From NCBI RefSeq assembly GCF_000711725.1, contig NZ_JONP01000003.1, forward strand, positions 62,001-126,000: DNA of 64,000 nt, in the 5' to 3' direction. The notes beneath the pieces are model-generated. The model worked only from the letters and a program-made list of their open reading frames with translations, was not told the DNA's origin and ran no database searches. Made by a program: the position numbers and the translations under genes. Positions 1 to 7,451 of this stretch are shown here, one piece after another (position 1 is the first letter of the stretch; every line of letters begins with the position of its first letter). The stretch is from Roseomonas aerilata DSM 19363. GTDB taxonomy: Bacteria; Pseudomonadota; Alphaproteobacteria; Acetobacterales; Acetobacteraceae.

Positions 1-500
1 CTCGCCCTCACGAAGTCGGCGCTGACCGCCCAGTCATGGCAGCGGCCGGTGCCGCCAAGTTCGGCAACCACGGCATTAGGCCTGCCGGAGTCGAGCAGGA
101 AGGCATGCACGTAAGGGCTGTACGCCGGGATCAACTTCAGGGCTTCCGGCCCTTCGACATGAATAACCTGCACTCGGCGCACATGAGGCTCCACCGCTGC
201 CAGCCGTGCCGCCTCCACCGGAGCGATGTGCGAGACCACCTGCACGGTTGAAGGCCGAGTGGCCCGGATGTGCGCCGAGATGGTGTCCGCCGTTGTTTCG
301 GAGGTCAGTAGGAAGGTCGCCACCGGTGGTGGCACCATGGCGGTGATTTCCGCAATCGTCCCGTCCGCGATGGGGCCAGGCCCCGAGGGCATGCGCGCAA
401 CCAGGCCCAACGCGTCGGCGCCAGCCTCGATCGCGACCATGGCCTCCTCGACGGAGGAGATGCAGCAAACCTTGATCCGTGTCCTCATGGGAAAGCTCAT
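1..500 (-). CDS. trpF: TrpF-like phosphoribosylanthranilate isomerase, 3' part beyond the window
   Basis: The minus-strand frame opens at an ATG at 500 (a second in-frame ATG lies at 488) and runs off the left edge after 166 visible residues. TrpF converts N-(5'-phosphoribosyl)anthranilate to its carboxyphenylamino-deoxyribulose form in cytoplasmic tryptophan synthesis. Visible family marks are the N-terminal IKVC strand with the catalytic Cys at residue 12, the FLLDSG segment with the likely catalytic Asp137, and the phosphate-binding GGTG at 149–152 followed by DW. Differences from typical TrpF are CCIS in place of CGIT, and RCHDW in place of KTFDW. No other trp gene is visible, so this may be a stand-alone or divergent paralogue. 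The 269-bp stretch upstream (501–769) holds no recognisable gene. Confidence 0.75.
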   Translation of the reverse strand, partial: MSFPMRTRIKVCCISSVEEAMVAIEAGADALGLVARMPSGPGPIADGTIAEITAMVPPPVATFLLTSETTADTISAHIRATRPSTVQVVSHIAPVEAARLAAVEPHVRRVQVIHVEGPEALKLIPAYSPYVHAFLLDSGRPNAVVAELGGTGRCHDWAVSADFVRA

Positions 501-769
501 GTTCTTGCCTGACGCCGAGCGCAACGCTCGCTTCCAGGCTACACAGCCGACTTCACGAACGTGCTCAGGCCGGTTGGTAGCAGTTCCTCCGCCCCTCACC
601 CAAATTGTCGGCGTCACCATACGGGCGCCCTCGAGCTGCCGCTCCGCCCCCGACCGGACCACACCATCAAGGGCGAACGCAGAGGGCTCGCAGTTGGGTC
701 CGCTCGCAGGGCCGGAGCGGTCGTTCAACAGGGCGGTTATTATGAGAGGGTGCGCGCCCTTCCGTTCCG

Positions 770-1426
770 TCAGGCCGCCTCGCGGAGGCCCGCGCGGATG
801 GCGGCCGCCATCGCTTCCGGCTGCTGGGCGCCCGAGACGATGAGATGCCGCCCGAGGATGATTGCCGGCACGCCGCCCAGCCCGGCGGCGCGGGCGGCGT
901 CCTCCGCCACCTCCGCCGCGAGGTCGTCACTCGCCAGCATCGCCGCGGCGCGGCCGGGCGGCAGGCCCGCGGCATCGCCGATTGCGGCCAGCACCGCGGG
1001 GTCGCCGATGTCACGACCCTCGGAGAAGTAGGCGGCGAAGACCCCCTCGGCCACAGCATCGGCGAGGGTCGGACCGCCCTCCAGGGCCGCGAGGCGGATG
1101 AGGCGGTGGCTGCCGAGGGAGTTGGGCGAGCGCTCGATCCGCTCGAAGTCGAAGGCCAGCCCGTCCTTCGCGCCCTCGGCCGCCAGCCGCGCGTCCAGCT
1201 CCCGCCCGCGCTCGACGCTGCCGAACTTCCGCGCCCGGTACTCGGCGCGCGGCATCCCGCCCGCGGGCATATCTGGGTTCAGCTGGAAGGGGTGCCACTG
1301 GCGGGCGAGGTGCAGGTCTTCTGCCGCTAATATGGCAAGTGCCGCGTCCAGCCGCCGCTTGCCGAGCCAGCACCAGGGGCAGACCGTGTCCACCACCACA
1401 AGCAGCGTTGCGTCGAGCCCGGGCAT
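770..1426 (-). CDS. DsbA-family (FrnE-like) thiol oxidoreductase
   Basis: A 218-residue cytoplasmic protein of the DsbA/FrnE family; no signal peptide is seen. The thioredoxin-fold active site CPWC lies at residues 16–19 after a hydrophobic first strand. An alpha-helical insertion follows, and a GGVPAIIL segment near residue 190 carries the cis-proline expected opposite the active site. The ATG at 1426 is chosen because GAGAAGAGGAAA, a good ribosome-binding site, precedes it; the frame is open further upstream but that extension lacks family similarity. Relatives are 2-hydroxychromene-2-carboxylate isomerase/FrnE proteins, so a disulfide or glutathione-linked isomerase role is inferred. The substrate is unknown. 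It is transcribed alone, divergent from the lipoprotein gene. Confidence 0.85.
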   Translation of the reverse strand: MPGLDATLLVVVDTVCPWCWLGKRRLDAALAILAAEDLHLARQWHPFQLNPDMPAGGMPRAEYRARKFGSVERGRELDARLAAEGAKDGLAFDFERIERSPNSLGSHRLIRLAALEGGPTLADAVAEGVFAAYFSEGRDIGDPAVLAAIGDAAGLPPGRAAAMLASDDLAAEVAEDAARAAGLGGVPAIILGRHLIVSGAQQPEAMAAAIRAGLREAA

Positions 1427-1606
1427 GCGCGCTTTCCTCTTCTCATCCGGGGAGTGATGCAACCATCTCCCGCGCGCCGGCGCCATGGCCGCGCAGGGCA
1501 CCGCCGGTCGTGCCACTGGTTGCACGACGGGGCACGGGTTCGTGAAACCGAGACTCAGCCCCGTCCCGCGTTGTGAGCTTTGAATCATGGAATCGGGTGG
1601 AACGAC

Positions 1607-2461
1607 GTGTTGCGTAAGGGATTTCTCCTCGTGGGCCTGCTGGCGCTGGGCGGTTGCTGGGAGGATGCCGCACCCAAGGGCCAGTCATCCGGGACCGCCG
1701 CCGGGAATGGCGCCGTCTCCCGCGTGAGGGCGGCCGCGGAGGAGCGCGTGCGCGCCGCCGCCCGCGACCCCGAGAACCTGCGCTTCCGCGCGGTCGAGAC
1801 GCATCGCCAGGCGATCGCGGACACCTATGCCGTCTGCGGCCAGGCCACCGTTTCCGGCGATTCCGTCTTCGTGCCCTTCGTTTCCGTGGTGAAGACCGCG
1901 GGCGGCACGACCGAGGTGGAGCAGTATATCGGCCGCAGCAACATCGAGGCGACGCGCGTCTATGTGGAGCTGGTTGGCCGCTGCTTCGACGGCGGCGGGC
2001 CGGTGCAGCGGGCTGGCGGTAGCACCGTCTCCTCGCCGGCACCGCCGCTGCCGAACGGGCTGCCGACCCTGGACCAGATGGCCCAGGCCACCCAGCCCGT
2101 GCCGCCGCCCGCGGCGGTTGAGCCCGCTTCGGTCGCACCGCTGCATGGGGCTGCCGGCACGCTGGTGATGCGCCAGAACGGCAATCTCCGCTCCTCCCCG
2201 AACGGGGGCGGGGCGGTGCTGCGGGTGGCGCGCTCGGGCGCCGTGCTGAACGTCTTCGGCACCGCGCCGGGCGGCTGGTACCAGGTGGGCGAGAGCACGC
2301 CGGAGGGCTGGATCCATGGCAGCCTCGTTACCGTGCAGGGAGGCGGAACCGGTATGGGGCAGGCGGCGGGCCAGGGAATGAACCAGGGGCTCCTGCCCGG
2401 GTTGAGCCAGGGCGGAGCGAATGTCCGGCGCACGGGCAGCGCCGTCGCCTCGGCGGAATAG
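1607..2461 (+). CDS. SH3-domain lipoprotein
   Basis: A 284-residue predicted lipoprotein. With the GTG at 1607 the N-terminus is a compact signal peptide with basic residues, a Leu-rich core and the lipobox LGGC (Cys17). A TTG at 1580 would add nine residues and is less convincing. Residues about 30–130 resemble a conserved periplasmic region of unknown function. A Pro-rich linker follows, and residues about 180–245 form a bacterial SH3 (SH3b) fold with the pattern LRSSPN…GWYQV…GWIHG. The tail is Gly/Gln rich. SH3b domains usually bind peptidoglycan or mediate protein contacts; the exact role is unknown. It converges on the minus-strand tRNA gene, two bases past its stop codon. Confidence 0.8.
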   Translation: MLRKGFLLVGLLALGGCWEDAAPKGQSSGTAAGNGAVSRVRAAAEERVRAAARDPENLRFRAVETHRQAIADTYAVCGQATVSGDSVFVPFVSVVKTAGGTTEVEQYIGRSNIEATRVYVELVGRCFDGGGPVQRAGGSTVSSPAPPLPNGLPTLDQMAQATQPVPPPAAVEPASVAPLHGAAGTLVMRQNGNLRSSPNGGGAVLRVARSGAVLNVFGTAPGGWYQVGESTPEGWIHGSLVTVQGGGTGMGQAAGQGMNQGLLPGLSQGGANVRRTGSAVASAE

Positions 2462-2462
2462 G

Positions 2463-2548
2463 TGGTCCCCCCTGCCGGATTCGAACCGGCACACCCCAAC
2501 GGGTGAGCGATTTTAAGTCGCCTGCGTCTACCGTTCCGCCAAGGGGGG
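2463..2548 (-). tRNA. tRNA-Leu (UAA anticodon)
   Basis: The reverse complement folds as an 86-nt class II tRNA including an encoded CCA end. It has a 7-bp acceptor stem (CCCCCCT with AGGGGGG) with discriminator A. The D stem is GCG/CGC, and the anticodon stem GGCGA/TCGCT carries loop CTTAAAA (anticodon TAA). A long variable arm and the T arm GCCGG-TTCGAAT-CCGGC complete the fold. The long variable arm and anticodon match tRNA-Leu(UAA). No integrase or displaced 3' tRNA fragment was noticed beside it, so it does not appear to be an occupied integration site here. Confidence 0.95.
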
Positions 2549-2550
2549 GG

Positions 2551-2570
2551 ACGGCGCATCATAGCGCCGT
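2551..2570 (-). promoter_or_regulatory. Inverted repeat enclosing a -10-like TATGAT upstream of tRNA-Leu
   Basis: Seven-base perfect arms (ACGGCGC / GCGCCGT) enclose a six-base centre that reads TATGAT on the minus strand, 10 nt before the first base of the tRNA. It could be the tRNA -10 element, a hairpin ending the upstream dsbD-like transcript, or both. No convincing -35 was found. Confidence 0.4.
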
Positions 2571-2607
2571 CTGCGGTCCCGTCACGCCTCCGCATCGAGC
2601 GGGCTGA

Positions 2608-4647
2608 TCAAGCTGCCGGGCGCACTCGCTCCGGGGCGGCGGAGATCGCCTCGATGACCATCCGCTCCGTCAGGATTTGCGGCAGCGCGACGGGCTCCCC
2701 TCCGCCAGCAGGGTAGAAGAGGTAGAGCGGCACGCCGTCCCGCCCGCGCTCGCGCAACAGGGCGGTGATGGCGGGATCGCCACGCGTCCAGTCGCCGGTG
2801 AGCAGTGCGACGCCCGCCCGCGCGAAGGCGGCGCGCGTGGGCTCGGTTTCGAGTGCCACGCGCTCGTTCACCCGGCAGGTGATGCACCAGGCGGCCGTGA
2901 GATTCACGAAGACCGGCCGCCCCTCCGCGCGCAGCGCCGCCAGCCGGGCGGGCGACCAAGCCTCGCCCGAAACGGCAGCGGGGCCTGCGGGCGTGGCGCC
3001 CGACACCATCGGCAGCAGGGCAAGGGCGCCGAGCACGGCCAGCACCGCCGCCCCGCGCCCGATTCGCCCACCGCTCGTCGCTTGGGCCGCGCCGAGCGCC
3101 CAGCCGGCGAAACCCACCAGCAGCGCGCCCGCCAGCACCCAGGCCACCCCCTCCGGCCCTGCCTGCACCGAGATAACCCAGGCGAGCCAGGCCGCCGCGC
3201 CATACATCGGGAAGGCGAGGAGCTGCCGCAGCCGCTCCATCCAGGCCCCCGGCCGCGGCAGGAGGCGGGCGAGGGAGGGGAAGGCGGCCAGCAGCATGTG
3301 GGGCGCGGCCATCCCGAGACCCATGGCGCCGAAGACCGCTAGCGCCGCGAGCGGCGGCATCGCGAGCGCCGCGCCCAGCGCCACGGCCATGAAGGGAGCC
3401 GTGCAGGGGGTGGCGACCACCACCGCCAGCGCGCCGGTGCCGAAGCTGCCCAGCCGCCCGCCCGTGGAGGGACCGCCCACCGCGAAGACGCCGGAGAGGT
3501 TCAGCCCAACGGCCAGCATCAGCCAGGCGAGCGCCGCGACGAAGGCGGGGGCGGTGAACTGGAACCCCCATCCCGCCGCCGAGCCCGCCAGCCGCGCCGC
3601 TACCAGCGCGCCGCCGACCGCGAGGAAGGCGAGGACCACCCCCGCGACATAGCCCAGCGCCTCTGCCCGCACCGCGCCGCGCGAGGCGCCGGAAAGTCGC
3701 GCGATGCCCATTGCCTTCATCGCCAGCACCGGGAAGACGCAGGGCATGAGGTTGAGGATCAGCCCGCCCAGGGCGGCCCAGATCACCACCTGCCAGAGCG
3801 CCGCGCCGCCGCCTTCGGGCACCGCGCCCGGTGTGGCCGAAACCTTGTAGGCTGCGCGCACCCCGGCCGCGTCCGTGATGGCGACAAGGCCGGACAACTC
3901 CCCCGGCAACGGCGCCGCGCCGCGCCGAAGCCCTAGCACCAGCGCGCCCTCACGCAGTGAGAGAGGTTGGGGCGCGGCATTGTCGAACATGCCGGGCTCG
4001 TCGGGGAAGAAAAAGGCTTCGCGCACCGAGGCCGGGCCGAGCCCGGCGCCCGCCAGCTCGATCCCGCCCCGCGCACCCTCGAAGCCTGCCCGCACCACGA
4101 AGGGCGAAGGACGGGGCAGCGCGGCCTCGGCGGCTCGGAACAGATCGGTTGCCCCCGGATCGGGGCGCGTCGCGGCCTCCACCGGCAGGTCAAGGCGGAA
4201 GGCACCCTCCTCGGGGATGCAGAGGTCGGCGCAGACCAGCCAACGCGCCGTCCCCTCGATCGTATAGATCCGGCCGGGCTCGATCCCCTCGGGCACGCGG
4301 ACAGTCAGCGGGAAGACCGCCTCCCCCAGGTAGCCGAAATTGACCAGCGGCCCGTAGGGAATGCGGAGCGGCGCGGGAAAGAGGAGCGGCCCGGCCTCGC
4401 CGCCATCGCGCAGCGACAGATCGAGCGAGGGCGGCTCCCCGGCGTCGCCCGGATTGGTCCAGTAGGTGTGCCAGCCCGGCGCGAGCACCTGTCGCAGCGC
4501 CAGCCGGAAGGTCCCCCCGGGCGCAACCGCCGCCGCCTCGGCCACCAGCGTCACCCGGGCGCGCGGCGAAACCACGGCCTCGCTCTCCGCCGCCCGCGCG
4601 GCGGCAGGGGCCAGCAGGAACGCCAGCAGGAGGAAGAGGGCGCGCAT
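2608..4647 (-). CDS. DsbD/ScsB-type transmembrane thiol:disulfide reductase
   Basis: A 679-residue inner-membrane protein that should carry electrons from cytoplasmic thioredoxin to periplasmic partners. A signal peptide (residues 1–20) is followed by an N-terminal DsbD-alpha/ScsB-like periplasmic domain with a CADLC motif. A multi-span DsbD core holds two membrane cysteines in the contexts MPCVFP and ATPCTAP. The C-terminal thioredoxin domain has the active site WCITC (Cys588/Cys591). The order and length fit the ScsB-like subgroup better than classical DsbD. The ATG at 4647 is chosen because the signal peptide starts there, although the frame is open further upstream. A Cu/ROS-related or cytochrome-maturation role is possible, but no suppressor-of-copper (scs) partner gene is adjacent. 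Confidence 0.88.
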   Translation of the reverse strand: MRALFLLLAFLLAPAAARAAESEAVVSPRARVTLVAEAAAVAPGGTFRLALRQVLAPGWHTYWTNPGDAGEPPSLDLSLRDGGEAGPLLFPAPLRIPYGPLVNFGYLGEAVFPLTVRVPEGIEPGRIYTIEGTARWLVCADLCIPEEGAFRLDLPVEAATRPDPGATDLFRAAEAALPRPSPFVVRAGFEGARGGIELAGAGLGPASVREAFFFPDEPGMFDNAAPQPLSLREGALVLGLRRGAAPLPGELSGLVAITDAAGVRAAYKVSATPGAVPEGGGAALWQVVIWAALGGLILNLMPCVFPVLAMKAMGIARLSGASRGAVRAEALGYVAGVVLAFLAVGGALVAARLAGSAAGWGFQFTAPAFVAALAWLMLAVGLNLSGVFAVGGPSTGGRLGSFGTGALAVVVATPCTAPFMAVALGAALAMPPLAALAVFGAMGLGMAAPHMLLAAFPSLARLLPRPGAWMERLRQLLAFPMYGAAAWLAWVISVQAGPEGVAWVLAGALLVGFAGWALGAAQATSGGRIGRGAAVLAVLGALALLPMVSGATPAGPAAVSGEAWSPARLAALRAEGRPVFVNLTAAWCITCRVNERVALETEPTRAAFARAGVALLTGDWTRGDPAITALLRERGRDGVPLYLFYPAGGGEPVALPQILTERMVIEAISAAPERVRPAA

Positions 4648-4707
4648 GGACAGGGGATAGGACCGATGCTCGGGGGGGTGCAACGCCTGCTGTCGTCGCG
4701 CGTGACT

Positions 4708-4905
4708 TCGGGGAGAGGCGGAAGGAATTCTTCCTCTTCCCGGACCCTTCTCCATCATCTTCTTCTTCACGTTGGACTCGCCCTGGGGCCGGTGGGCCTC
4801 GGGCCGATGGCCCGAGGCGACGGTATGGTCAGAAATCCCCGGCGGCAGTGGGATGGGGGGCCAGGAACCTTGTGCTCCTGGCGGGGGAGGGCAGGGCCCT
4901 CTCAG
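4708..4905 (+). repeat. Multi-hairpin intergenic repeat, copy A
   Basis: A non-coding stretch between the aldo/keto reductase 3' end and the dsbD-like 5' end. It contains an imperfect hairpin with GAATT in its loop (about 4710–4744) and a GCCTCGGGC/GCCCGAGGC stem (about 4796–4818). A CCAGGA/TCCTGG stem (about 4861–4880) follows, and the end is AGGGCCCT. The same order of elements, with long identical blocks such as GGGGCCGGTG and CCCGAGGCGACGG, occurs in reverse orientation at 14265–14508. Read from the end of the neighbouring gene, both copies have the same orientation. Confidence 0.75.
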
Positions 4906-4914
4906 TCGGTCGCA

Positions 4915-5877
4915 TCAGGCACTCGCCTCATCCAGCGCCGCGATATCCCTCGCCGAGAGGGTGAGGTTCACCGCGCGGATGAGGCTTTCCAGCTGATCGA
5001 GGCTGGTGGCGCTGGCGATCGGCGCCGTCACGCCCTCCCGCGCGATTACCCAGGCGAGGGCGATCTCGGCCTGGGCGGCGCCGAGGCGGGCCGAAACCTC
5101 GTCCAGGGCCGCCAGGATGCGGGTGCCGCGCTCGTTGATGTATCGCTCCACCCGCACCGCGCGGGCGCGCCCCTCCAGGTCCGCCTTGGAGCGGTACTTG
5201 CCCGAGAGGAAGCCGGCGGCGAGGCTGAAATAGGTGATGACGCCGATGCCCTCCTGCATGACGAGGTCGCGCAGCGGTCCGTCGAAGCTCCCGCGGTCGT
5301 AGAGGTTGTACTCGGGCTGCAGGCACTCGTAGCGGGGCAGGCCCCTCGCCTTGGCGGTGTCCAGCGCCTCCGAGAGCTGCGCGGCGTCGAAATTCGAGCA
5401 GCCGATGGCCCGCACCTTGCCGGCCTTGATCAGCGCCTCGTAGGCCCGCAGCGTCTCCTCCTGCGGGGTGGCCGCGTCGAAGGCGTGGGACTGGTAGAGG
5501 TCGATCCGGTCCGTGCCGAGGCGGCGAAGCGAGTCCTCCACCGCCCGCTCGATCCAGCGCGGCGAGAGGCCCTTGCGGTCCTCGCCCATGTCCATGCCGA
5601 CCTTGGTGAGGATCAGCACCCGCTCCCGCTTGCCGGGGTTGGCGCGGAGCCAGCGGCCGATGATCTCCTCGGACTCGCCGCCCCGGTGGCCCGGCGCCCA
5701 GCGGGAATAGACGTCGGCCGTGTCGATCGCGTTCAGCCCCGCATCCACGAAGCGGTCGAGGAGGGCGAAGCTCGTCGGCTCGTCCGCGGTCCAGCCGAAG
5801 ACGTTGCCGCCGAAAACGAGGGGAGCGATCTCGAGGCCGGTCCGGCCGAGGGCGCGCATCTGCATGGGGTGGTCCAT
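4915..5877 (-). CDS. Aldo/keto reductase
   Basis: A 320-residue soluble NADPH-dependent oxidoreductase of the AKR superfamily. The (beta/alpha)8 pattern starts at LGRTGLEIAPL. The catalytic tetrad is visible: Asp and Tyr in DTADVYSRW, Lys in ILTKVG and His in YQSHAFD. The C-terminal NADP-binding region follows TYFSLAAGFLSGKY. Length is normal for the bacterial YajO/Tas-like group. The ATG at 5877 is used; in-frame ATGs at 5865 and 5859 could also serve. The gene stands apart from the sigJ operon upstream, and its stop codon is followed directly by the multi-hairpin repeat. The physiological carbonyl substrate cannot be told from sequence. Confidence 0.88.
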   Translation of the reverse strand: MDHPMQMRALGRTGLEIAPLVFGGNVFGWTADEPTSFALLDRFVDAGLNAIDTADVYSRWAPGHRGGESEEIIGRWLRANPGKRERVLILTKVGMDMGEDRKGLSPRWIERAVEDSLRRLGTDRIDLYQSHAFDAATPQEETLRAYEALIKAGKVRAIGCSNFDAAQLSEALDTAKARGLPRYECLQPEYNLYDRGSFDGPLRDLVMQEGIGVITYFSLAAGFLSGKYRSKADLEGRARAVRVERYINERGTRILAALDEVSARLGAAQAEIALAWVIAREGVTAPIASATSLDQLESLIRAVNLTLSARDIAALDEASA

Positions 5878-5962
5878 CTCTTGGTGCAGGACCCCAGTTG
5901 GGCGGCGGGCCCCGTGCTGCCCAGGGGGGCACCCGCCCCTCGCGGAGGCGCGGCCGCGGCCG

Positions 5963-6856
5963 TCAGGCCCGCACCGCCGTGCGCACCAGCCCCAGCTTCT
6001 CCGGGTTTCGCACAATGTAGATGGCGGCGATCCGCCCGTCCCGGATCTCCAGCGCCGTGGTCTGCGGCAACCCGTCCGGTTCCAGCGTGACGTAGCCGGG
6101 CAGCGCGTTGACGCGGCCGATATGCAGCAGCGGGGAGGGGGGTGCCAACCGCTTGCGGGCCAGGCCAGCGAAGAAGCGCCCAACCTTGTCCGCACCCGCG
6201 ATGGGGTTGAGGGCCGCGGGACGGATGCCGCCGCCATCCGTCCGCAGCACCACGTCCTCCGCCAGCAGCCCGCGCAGCGCGGTCTCGTCGCCGTTGCGGG
6301 AGGCCGCGAGGAAGGCGCCGGCGATCCGCCGCGCCTCCTCCTCCGTCACGGACTGCCGCGGCTCCGCTTCGCCGAGATGCGCGCGGGCACGGGTGGCGAG
6401 CTTGCGGCACGCTGCCTCGCTGCGGGCGAGAAGGGTAGCGATCTCGGAGAAGGGGGTCTCGAAAAGGTCATGCAGGATGAAGACCGCCCGCTCCGCCGGG
6501 GTGAGGCGCTGCAGGGCGAGGAGGAAGGCGACCGACAGCTCCTGCACGTGGGCGTGTTCGGCCTGCTGCGGTGCCTCCCCGGAATCGAGCACCGGTTCGG
6601 GCAGCCAGGGGCCGACATAGAGCTCGCGCCGGTGCCGGGCGGAGCGGAGGTGGTCGAGGCTGAGGCGGGCAGTGGCCTTCAGCAGCCAGGCCCGCGGCAC
6701 CTCGATCCTGCCGCGGTCCGCCGCATTCCAGCGGAGGAAGGCGTCCTGCGCGATGTCCTCCGCCGTCGCGAGCGAGCCGGTCATGCGGTAGGCGAGCCCG
6801 ATCAGCTCCGCGCGCAGCGGCGCGAAGTGCTCGATGGCCTCGGGCCCGCCCGTCAC
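5963..6856 (-). CDS. SigJ-like ECF sigma factor with SnoaL-type C-terminal domain
   Basis: A 297-residue sigma factor of the ECF41/SigJ type. Region 2 (LIGLAYRMTGSLATAEDIAQ) binds the -10 and core polymerase. Region 4 (LTPAERAVFILHD … FSEIATLL) carries the -35-binding helix-turn-helix. A C-terminal NTF2/SnoaL-like domain from about residue 180 replaces the anti-sigma factor in this group. The GTG start at 6856 lies two bases after the stop of the CMD-family gene, suggesting translational coupling. ECF41 genes are usually linked to carboxymuconolactone-decarboxylase/AhpD-like or DoxX genes, and that linkage is present. The sigma factor probably recognises its own operon promoter, but no such motif was confirmed here. 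Confidence 0.9.
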   Translation of the reverse strand: MTGGPEAIEHFAPLRAELIGLAYRMTGSLATAEDIAQDAFLRWNAADRGRIEVPRAWLLKATARLSLDHLRSARHRRELYVGPWLPEPVLDSGEAPQQAEHAHVQELSVAFLLALQRLTPAERAVFILHDLFETPFSEIATLLARSEAACRKLATRARAHLGEAEPRQSVTEEEARRIAGAFLAASRNGDETALRGLLAEDVVLRTDGGGIRPAALNPIAGADKVGRFFAGLARKRLAPPSPLLHIGRVNALPGYVTLEPDGLPQTTALEIRDGRIAAIYIVRNPEKLGLVRTAVRA

Positions 6857-6858
6857 CG

Positions 6859-7317
6859 TCAGGCCGCCGCCTGGACCGCCGAGGCCGGCACGGCGCGGAA
6901 GCCGATGGCCAGCCGGTTCCAGGCGTTGATCGTCGCGATCAGCAGGGACAGCTTCACGATCTCCTCCTCGGTGAAATGCGGCCTCAGGCCATCGTAATCC
7001 TCGTCCGGCGCGCGCGTGCCGGCCACGAGGGTCAGCGCCTCGGTCCAGGCGAGGGCTGCGCGCTCGCGGGGCGTGTAGTGCGGCGCCTCGCGCCAGGCGT
7101 CGAGGAGGTAGAGGCGCGCCTCGCTCTCCCCGGCCTTGCGGGCGTCGCGCGTGTGCATGTCGATGCAGAAGGCGCAGCCGTTGATCTGCGAGGCGCGGGT
7201 CTTCACCAGCTCGATCAGCCCGTGCTCCAGCCCCGAGGAGGCAACGGCCTTCTCGAGGTTGACCATGGCCTGCATGAGCCTGGGGGCGGCGGCAAAGTAG
7301 TCGAGGCGGGGCGTCAT
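6859..7317 (-). CDS. Carboxymuconolactone decarboxylase / AhpD-like protein
   Basis: A 152-residue all-helical protein of the CMD/AhpD family. The AhpD-type redox motif CAFCIDMH has Cys48, Cys51 and His55, the residues that act as a peroxidatic or disulfide centre in AhpD. This motif favours a thiol-dependent peroxidase or reductant role over genuine carboxymuconolactone decarboxylation. The gene is first in a two-gene operon with the SigJ-like sigma factor, an arrangement known for ECF41. It diverges from hrpB across 134 bp. Oxidative-stress function is inferred from family and partner, not shown. Confidence 0.9.
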   Translation of the reverse strand: MTPRLDYFAAAPRLMQAMVNLEKAVASSGLEHGLIELVKTRASQINGCAFCIDMHTRDARKAGESEARLYLLDAWREAPHYTPRERAALAWTEALTLVAGTRAPDEDYDGLRPHFTEEEIVKLSLLIATINAWNRLAIGFRAVPASAVQAAA

Positions 7318-7451
7318 GGCGCGCTGTCCTTGCTGGGGTTGCGGCCATAGGACGGGGCAGGGCGGCCGGATGTGACGCCGTGGCGCGAATTTCCCCGCGG
7401 CGCGGCCCCGCGGTTTGACAAGCCGCCCCCCGGCGCCGAGACCGGCCCTCC

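Noticed and set aside
226-843. Plus-strand open frame across the left-edge intergenic region
   Set aside because: It is antisense to trpF and to the DsbA-like gene, with no motif or good ribosome-binding site.
4708-4905. Possible small regulatory RNA or IS remnant
   Set aside because: No transposase fragment or promoter is visible; similarity to 14265–14508 supports an intergenic repeat element instead.
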